Of a stretch of 64,000 nt of DNA, positions 58,627-64,000 are shown piece after piece. The stretch lies in the NCBI RefSeq assembly GCF_003346865.1, contig NZ_QDKL01000003.1, forward strand, positions 558,001 through 622,000. Reading direction: 5' to 3'. Position numbers and translations under genes: made by a program. Below the pieces are notes generated by a model that was not told where the DNA came from, made no database searches, and saw only the letters and a list, made by a program, of their open reading frames with translations. Each line of letters opens with the position of its first letter. Position 1 is the first letter of the stretch. The stretch comes from Halobacteriovorax vibrionivorans (lineage in GTDB: Bacteria; Bdellovibrionota; Bacteriovoracia; Bacteriovoracales; Bacteriovoracaceae).

Positions 58627-59540
58627 TACTTTCTTCCTTTATATGCTTGAAAAAACTTCGATGGAGCCTGATGTCCAATCTTTGATGTGATAAATTCACT
58701 TGCAGCATGAAGCTTATCCATATCAATACCAGTATCACATCCTAATTTATTTAAAAGATTAACCACATCATCTGTTGCAACATTTCCGCTGGCACCTTTT
58801 GCATAAGGACAACCACCAAGACCTGCAGCAGATGAATCAAAGACAGTAACTCCCTCTTCCAGAGAAGCATAGATATTTGCTAAGGCCATACCTTCTGTAT
58901 CGTGAAAATGCATGGCCATCTGATTAAGATCAAACTCATTTGCAATCATTTTAGTAATTCGTCTAACCTGTACTGGGTTTGCAACACCAATAGTGTCACC
59001 TAAAGAAATCTCATAACAACCTAAATCAAGTAATCTCTTTATCCCATCAATAATGGCATCATCCTCAATATCTTTTTCATAAGGACAACCAAAAACTGTT
59101 GAAAGATAGCCACGTAATTTCATTCCAGCATCACTAGCTTCACGAGCGACTTGGACTTGACGAGCGTGTGCTTCTTCAATTGTCGCATTTATATTTTTTT
59201 GATTAAAAGTATTAGAAGTTGCAGTGAACATACTAATCTCTTTTACACCTAAAGACTTAGCGACCTCGAGACCTTTTAAATTAGGAACTAAACAAGGAGT
59301 TGAGATCCCCTTGCCCTTTGTTAGTTCTAATACTTTAGGATAAAGATCTGCAGCGTCTTTCATTTGAGGAATTTTATCCGGACGAACAAAGCTTGTAATT
59401 TCAATAGTCTTAAGTCCCGTCTCACTTAGAAGACGAATAAACTCTAGTTTATCTTCGGTTTCTACAAAACTTTTTTCATTTTGTAGGCCATCACGAGGAC
59501 CAACTTCAACAATTTTAATCTCTTTACTAAAATTACTCAT
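58626..59540 (-). CDS. mvaB: Hydroxymethylglutaryl-CoA lyase
   Basis: HMG-CoA lyase splits HMG-CoA into acetoacetate and acetyl-CoA, the last step of leucine degradation. The 304-residue TIM-barrel protein has VEVGPRDGLQNEKSF near 11 with the catalytic Arg-Asp, ITSFVRPDKIPQMKDA near 47, HFHDTEGMALAN near 200 with the metal His pair and the active-site Cys loop GLGGCPYAKGASGNVATDD near 230. Length and motifs are typical. It sits between the carboxylase alpha gene and a crotonase gene. Confidence 0.95.
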   Translation of the reverse strand: MSNFSKEIKIVEVGPRDGLQNEKSFVETEDKLEFIRLLSETGLKTIEITSFVRPDKIPQMKDAADLYPKVLELTKGKGISTPCLVPNLKGLEVAKSLGVKEISMFTATSNTFNQKNINATIEEAHARQVQVAREASDAGMKLRGYLSTVFGCPYEKDIEDDAIIDGIKRLLDLGCYEISLGDTIGVANPVQVRRITKMIANEFDLNQMAMHFHDTEGMALANIYASLEEGVTVFDSSAAGLGGCPYAKGASGNVATDDVVNLLNKLGCDTGIDMDKLHAASEFITSKIGHQAPSKFFQAYKGRK

Positions 59541-59551
59541 AAATTATCCAA

Positions 59552-61456
59552 TTATGCCAGTTCGACTAACTCGACTCCTCCATCAATCGTCTGACCTTCA
59601 TTAACTAATATTGCATCGACTTTTCCGTCACGAGATGCTTTTACAGTATGTTCCATTTTCATTGCTTCCATTACAATCAGTGCATCGCCAACTGAAACAG
59701 ACTGCCCTGCCTCAACGAGTACTTTCAATACTTTCCCAGGCATTGGAGAGCTCATATCACCGGCTTCACCAGTAGCGGCACCAGAGCGTTTAGCAACAAG
59801 CCTTTTTGCTTCAACTCGCTTACTATTAACAATATATGCATTCTTTTGAGTTAAAATATGAAATGGAACATCATTAACCCATAGTGCATCTTCTTCAATA
59901 TCAACTGCAAAAGTAAAATCGAAGAAGCGTACGATGAGTGAGCTTACGCCAGAAAATTTAAAAGTAGCAGTTAGCTCATTACCATCAACGATATAATGGC
60001 GAGTTTCTAAAGCCTCACCGCTCATTCTAAAAGAATCGAAAAGGATATTATCTCTTAAGAAGTCATGCGCTAATGTAGCGGCAATTTCTTCAGCATAAAC
60101 TTCAGCAGGGGCCAAGTCTTCTTCGTATGTTTTAACAAAGTGTGTATATGTGTCACCCTTTAAGAATGCATCATGCTTAAGAATACGTACAAGATAGTCA
60201 TTATTAGTAGTTAAACCTTCAAAAGGTAGATGGTTTAATCCAGCTATCATTGTCCCAATCGCTTCATCACGATCTGCACCCCAAGTAATAACTTTAGCAA
60301 TCATAGGATCAAAATTTACTGTGATAGAATTTCCATTCTTGTAACCTGTATCAAGACGTACACCGTCGATAGCATCACCTATGTATTCGAGACGGCCAAT
60401 AGCAGGCATAAAGTCATTGTCAGGATCTTCAGCGTAGATACGACACTCTATCGCATGACCAATTTGTCTAATATCATCCTGAGTGAAATCAAATGCTTTA
60501 CCACTAGCTGCAATTAGTTGTAAGTCAACTAGATCAAACCCCGTTACCATTTCTGTTACCGGATGTTCTACTTGAAGACGAGTATTCATCTCTAAGAAGT
60601 AAAATTCGTTTCCATCTAAAATAAGCTCAATTGTTCCAGCACCGTGATAATTAATCGATTTCGTAATTTTAATCGCAGCGTCTGTCATGGCCTTACGTAG
60701 TTCATCACCTAAAGCAAGTGAAGGTGTTTCTTCAATAATTTTCTGATGACGTCTTTGAATTGAACATTCTCTTTCAAAGAAATGGAAGTGATTACCGTGA
60801 GTATCACTAACAACTTGTATTTCAATATGTCGTGGGCTAGTGATGAATTTTTCAATAAGAACGATATCAGAACCAAAAGAGCTTAAAGCTTCACGCTTAC
60901 AACTTTCAAGCTCAGCTAAAAAGTCTTGAGAACTTTCCACAATTCTCATTCCCTTTCCACCACCACCAGCAGAAGCTTTAATAAGGACAGGATAACCCAT
61001 CTTATCAGCTTGTGACTTCAATAGTTCAGGATCCTGGTTTTCGCCATTATATCCAGGGATAACAGGAACACCAATTTCGATCATCTTATCTTTTGAGCCT
61101 TTCTTATCACCCATAAGAATAATGTGCTCGGGTGTAGGGCCAATAAAGATAAGACCTGCATCTGTTACTTTTTGACTGAATTCTGCGTTCTCAGATAGGA
61201 AACCATAACCAGGGTGAATTGCATCACAGCCGCTATCTTTTGCGATTTGAATAATCTTATCCATATTTAGGTAAGTTTCACTTAGAAGGTTTCCTTCTAA
61301 ATAATAAGATTCATCAGCAAATTCTCTTTGAGGAAGGTTTCTTTCTTCAAAAGTATAAAGCGTGACAGTTTTAATCCCGAGATTGCGACAAGTCTTAATT
61401 ACTCGTAATGCAATTTCAGCTCGGTTAGCAATAAGAACTTTATTTATTTCTTTCAT
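59552..61456 (-). CDS. liuD: Methylcrotonyl-CoA carboxylase, biotin-carrying alpha subunit
   Basis: This subunit carboxylates its own biotin using ATP and bicarbonate. Domains: biotin carboxylase at 1-450 with the Gly-rich ATP loop ASAGGGGKGMRIVE near 160, EMNTRLQVEHPVTE near 286 and the ATP-grasp region; a linker domain; and a C-terminal biotinyl domain with biotin Lys in VMEAMKMEHT near 600. The 634-residue length is typical for 3-methylcrotonyl-CoA carboxylase alpha. Placement between a carboxyltransferase of MCC type, liuC and mvaB supports leucine catabolism over propionyl-CoA use. Confidence 0.92.
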   Translation of the reverse strand: MKEINKVLIANRAEIALRVIKTCRNLGIKTVTLYTFEERNLPQREFADESYYLEGNLLSETYLNMDKIIQIAKDSGCDAIHPGYGFLSENAEFSQKVTDAGLIFIGPTPEHIILMGDKKGSKDKMIEIGVPVIPGYNGENQDPELLKSQADKMGYPVLIKASAGGGGKGMRIVESSQDFLAELESCKREALSSFGSDIVLIEKFITSPRHIEIQVVSDTHGNHFHFFERECSIQRRHQKIIEETPSLALGDELRKAMTDAAIKITKSINYHGAGTIELILDGNEFYFLEMNTRLQVEHPVTEMVTGFDLVDLQLIAASGKAFDFTQDDIRQIGHAIECRIYAEDPDNDFMPAIGRLEYIGDAIDGVRLDTGYKNGNSITVNFDPMIAKVITWGADRDEAIGTMIAGLNHLPFEGLTTNNDYLVRILKHDAFLKGDTYTHFVKTYEEDLAPAEVYAEEIAATLAHDFLRDNILFDSFRMSGEALETRHYIVDGNELTATFKFSGVSSLIVRFFDFTFAVDIEEDALWVNDVPFHILTQKNAYIVNSKRVEAKRLVAKRSGAATGEAGDMSSPMPGKVLKVLVEAGQSVSVGDALIVMEAMKMEHTVKASRDGKVDAILVNEGQTIDGGVELVELA

Positions 61457-61462
61457 ATTATT

Positions 61463-62257
61463 CTATTTCCAGTTTGGTTTTCTTTTTTCTAGTAATGCAC
61501 TCATCCCTTCCTGACCTTCATCAGAAATTCTTTGTTTTGCAATAACATTACAAGTGTAGTCAGTAACTTCTTCAGTATTTCCAAGTCTCTCTTTAACACC
61601 AAAAATAAGCTTTTTTGCTTCTCTTTGAGCTTTGGGAGCAACTTTAATAAGTTGTTTTGCCATATGTACAATATCGGCATCGTAGTAACGATCAAGTGAA
61701 ACTTGATGAACAAGACCAATCTCAAGAGCGCGTTTCCCGTCAAATCTCTCACCAGTTAAGAAAAGATGGCGAGCATTTGACTCTCCAATTTTTGCAATAA
61801 CAAATGGAGAGATAACAGCAGGAACAAGTCCAAGATTAACTTCTGTTAAACCAAATTTTGCACTCTCACTTGCAATAACAAAGTCACAACAAGCAACAAG
61901 TCCAACACCACCTCCAAGGGCGGCTCCATTAACTTTTCCAATAACTGGTTTTGAAAGATTATTAATCGCATGAAAAAGTCCTGCTAATTTCTTAGAGTCA
62001 GCAATATTTTCTTCCATTGAATAATCTTTCATACGCTTCATCCAATTTAGATCAGCACCCGCACAAAAAGACTTCCCTTCACCTGTTAGAACAACAACTC
62101 TTACAGAGTCATCATTTTCAAGTCCAAGAAACTCTTCTGTTAGAGCAGCAATCATCTCATCGTTAAAAGCATTATGTACTTCTGGGCGATTTAAAGTGAT
62201 GTAACATACACCGGCCTCTTCGCCACTCGTTTTTAATTCCTTAATATATCCACTCAT
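61463..62257 (-). CDS. liuC: Methylglutaconyl-CoA hydratase
   Basis: LiuC hydrates 3-methylglutaconyl-CoA to HMG-CoA. The 264-residue crotonase has GKSFCAGADLNWMKRM near 66, ALGGGVGLVACCDFVIA near 106, a Glu in FGLTEVNLGLVPAVISPFV near 132 that matches the second catalytic Glu, and the Pro-Ala-Val-Ile-Ser-Pro run that I associate with bacterial methylglutaconyl-CoA hydratases. The first catalytic Glu is Gly, as in those enzymes. AAGGAG is well placed before the ATG. It lies between liuB and liuD. Confidence 0.9.
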   Translation of the reverse strand: MSGYIKELKTSGEEAGVCYITLNRPEVHNAFNDEMIAALTEEFLGLENDDSVRVVVLTGEGKSFCAGADLNWMKRMKDYSMEENIADSKKLAGLFHAINNLSKPVIGKVNGAALGGGVGLVACCDFVIASESAKFGLTEVNLGLVPAVISPFVIAKIGESNARHLFLTGERFDGKRALEIGLVHQVSLDRYYDADIVHMAKQLIKVAPKAQREAKKLIFGVKERLGNTEEVTDYTCNVIAKQRISDEGQEGMSALLEKRKPNWK

Positions 62258-62279
62258 ATAAACTCCTTCTCAATTCTCA

Positions 62280-63902
62280 TTACATTCTAAAGACACCAAA
62301 CTTAGTCTCTTCTATTGGTGCTTGTTTACTTGCTTTAATAGCAGCACCTAAGATATCTCGTGTCTTATGTGGCTCAATTACACCATCATCCCAAAGTCGA
62401 GCTGTTGAATAATAAGCACTTCCCTCTTCTTCATATTTGTCTAAGATTGGTTGTTTAAACTGAGCTTCTTGTTCAGGCGTCATTGGAGCCTGACCTTTTG
62501 CTTTAAGGCCATCTTGTCGAACTGTTGCAAGAACTCCAGCAGCTTGCTCTCCACCCATTACAGAAATTCGTGCATTTGGCCACATCCACATAAAACGTGG
62601 AGAATAAGCGCGTCCACACATACCGTAATTTCCAGCACCAAATGATCCACCAATAACAACAGTGAACTTTGGTACGTTTACAGTAGAAACAGCTGTAACC
62701 ATCTTAGCGCCATGCTTTGCAATCCCTTCTGCTTCATATTTAGAACCGACCATAAACCCTGTAATATTTTGCAGGAATACTAGTGGAATATTTCTTTGCC
62801 CACAAAGTTGGATAAAGTGAGAGCCTTTGATTGCTGATTCAGAAAAAAGAATTCCGTTATTAGCAACAATTCCTACTCTTTCACCACAGATCTTAGCAAA
62901 ACCACACACTAGTGTTGGCCCGTACTTTTCTTTAAATTCATGAAAGCGTGATCCATCAACAATACAAGCAATGATTTCACGAATATCAAATGGCTTCTTC
63001 GTATCTCTAGGTAGAATTCCATAGATATCTTCAGCATCATATTTTGGCATTTCAAAATTAAAGTCATCTTCATTTTGAATGAAATTTGTATTTTCAACAA
63101 TTGAGCGAGTAATCGCTAATGCGTCCTCTTCATCTTCTGCAAAGTGATCAGCAACACCAGAGTCACTTGTGTGAACCTTGGCCCCACCAAGAGTCTGAGC
63201 GTCTACTTCCTCACCTGTTGCGGCCTTTACAAGTGGAGGTCCTCCTAAGAAGATCGTTCCATTATCTTTTACAATAATTGATTCATCTGCCATTGCAGGT
63301 ACATAAGCTCCACCAGCAGTACATGATCCTAGAACCACAGCAATTTGTGGAATACCTTGAGCAGACATTTGTGCCTGATTATAAAAAATTCTTCCAAAAT
63401 GTTCCTTGTCAGGAAAAACTTCATCTTGCATCGGTAAGAATGCTCCACCAGAATCCACAAGATAAATACATGGTAGGCGGTTTTCACGTGCAACTTCTTG
63501 TGCTCTTAAGTGCTTTTTCACAGTCATTGGAAAATATGTTCCACCCTTAACAGTTGCATCATTTGCAACAAACATGCACCAAACACCATGAACTTTTCCA
63601 ATACCAGTTACAATACCGGCGCTTGGAATATCCATACCGTACATCCCATTAGCTGCTAATGATGAAAGTTCAATAAATGGAGATCCTGCATCGAGGATCT
63701 TATCAATACGTTCACGTGGTAAAAGTTTTCCTCGTGAATGGTGACGTGAAACAGACTTCTCTCCTCCACCTTGATGAGCTTTATTTACTCTTTGTCTAAG
63801 TTCTTCAACATTTGAAAAATGAAATTTGAAGTTTTCTTTAAAGTCGTCACTAGTGCGATCGACTTTCGAATGAATCGAAATCGTATCTTGCGAATTAGTC
63901 AT
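62280..63902 (-). CDS. liuB: Methylcrotonyl-CoA carboxylase beta subunit (carboxyltransferase)
   Basis: The beta subunit transfers carboxyl from biotin to 3-methylcrotonyl-CoA. The 540-residue protein has the two crotonase-like carboxyltransferase halves. Features near the MCC subgroup signature are [20 protein letters not shown] near 160, [17 protein letters not shown] near 192, [16 protein letters not shown] near 215 and the C-terminal [20 protein letters not shown] near 350 with [15 protein letters not shown] near 380 and [18 protein letters not shown] near 408. It is first of the operon in the window; isovaleryl-CoA dehydrogenase (liuA) is not seen here and may be upstream, outside the window. 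Confidence 0.95.
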   Translation of the reverse strand: MTNSQDTISIHSKVDRTSDDFKENFKFHFSNVEELRQRVNKAHQGGGEKSVSRHHSRGKLLPRERIDKILDAGSPFIELSSLAANGMYGMDIPSAGIVTGIGKVHGVWCMFVANDATVKGGTYFPMTVKKHLRAQEVARENRLPCIYLVDSGGAFLPMQDEVFPDKEHFGRIFYNQAQMSAQGIPQIAVVLGSCTAGGAYVPAMADESIIVKDNGTIFLGGPPLVKAATGEEVDAQTLGGAKVHTSDSGVADHFAEDEEDALAITRSIVENTNFIQNEDDFNFEMPKYDAEDIYGILPRDTKKPFDIREIIACIVDGSRFHEFKEKYGPTLVCGFAKICGERVGIVANNGILFSESAIKGSHFIQLCGQRNIPLVFLQNITGFMVGSKYEAEGIAKHGAKMVTAVSTVNVPKFTVVIGGSFGAGNYGMCGRAYSPRFMWMWPNARISVMGGEQAAGVLATVRQDGLKAKGQAPMTPEQEAQFKQPILDKYEEEGSAYYSTARLWDDGVIEPHKTRDILGAAIKASKQAPIEETKFGVFRM

Positions 63903-63939
63903 AGAAAATTGCCTCTAATATTTGTAATAAAACTGAGCA

Positions 63940-63969
63940 ATTTTATCTATTTATCATAGATTTTGACAA
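63940..63969 (-). promoter_or_regulatory. Putative sigma-70 promoter of the liu operon
   Basis: On the minus strand TTGTCA (63969-63964) and TAAAAT (63945-63940) are 18 bases apart, about 38 bases before the liuB ATG. AGAGG lies about 10 bases before the ATG. Confidence 0.5.
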
Positions 63970-64000
63970 GGCAAGGCACGTTATGATGCATCACAAAATT

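Noticed and set aside
1..64000. Insertion sequences, prophage, integrase or toxin-antitoxin modules
   Set aside because: No transposase, integrase or toxin-type motifs were found in any frame; genes are of chromosomal housekeeping or orphan exported type.

Overview
The window looks like the chromosome of a low-GC, Gram-negative, respiring bacterium. It encodes LPS heptose synthesis (hldD), the Tat system, many Sec-exported proteins and lipoproteins, a 2-oxoglutarate dehydrogenase operon, a two-subunit fumarase and Na+-NQR maturation factors. The mix of large orphan exported proteins, papain-like and YiiX-like enzymes, a FliG-like protein and AT-rich genes suggests a Bdellovibrionota-type organism, perhaps Halobacteriovorax/Bacteriovorax-like. 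That placement is inference from gene content, not a search result. No prophage, insertion sequence, rRNA or CRISPR array was seen.

Layout. 1-5.7 kb: end of a membrane-protein gene, a single-domain asparaginase, htpG and a secreted pentapeptide-repeat protein. 5.8-11.4 kb: mostly minus-strand housekeeping, with dksA behind a consensus sigma-54 promoter, a FliG-like orphan, hldD, a DUF4149 protein, tatC, a BFD-type Fe-S protein and map. 11.5-16 kb: plus-strand row of a YiiX-like amidase, a hydroxyacid dehydrogenase, a ureohydrolase and aat. 16-21.7 kb: a degenerate NuoCD-like protein coupled to a lipoprotein, tRNA-Leu(UAA), a GYF/PilZ protein and a methyltransferase-like protein. 21.8-27.3 kb: the sucA-sucB-lpd operon. 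27.4-30.9 kb: a MazG-like protein, apbE, nqrM, a sigma-54-preceded exported protein, a methyltransferase and a second YiiX-like protein. 31-39.3 kb: large orphan exported proteins, an M15 carboxypeptidase, a thioesterase, a TPR protein and NIF3. 39.3-44.7 kb: a putA-proC-thioesterase operon. 44.9-50 kb: a receiver protein and four orphan exported proteins. 50-55 kb: acetoacetyl-CoA synthetase, fumarase with a histone-like tail and a papain-like protease. 55-57.2 kb: a UvrD/Rep helicase. 57.1-64 kb: a leucine-degradation (liu) operon ending in two small lipoproteins.

How the genes work together. The liu genes turn isovaleryl-CoA-derived methylcrotonyl-CoA into acetyl-CoA and acetoacetate. Acetoacetyl-CoA synthetase can recover the acetoacetate. 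Proline oxidation by PutA gives glutamate, which enters at 2-oxoglutarate, the substrate of SucAB-Lpd, and fumarase acts further along the same cycle. This fits a cell that lives on amino acids, as a predator of bacteria would.

The most unusual items are the fumarase alpha subunit with a 140-residue Lys/Ala/Thr/Val tail, the NuoCD-like orphan, a family of long perfect hairpins placed just after stop codons (6491-6588 and 23237-23290), consensus sigma-54 promoters before dksA and before a small exported protein, a hairpin that would bury the ribosome binding site at 49.94 kb, and strong local over-representation of GGCC.
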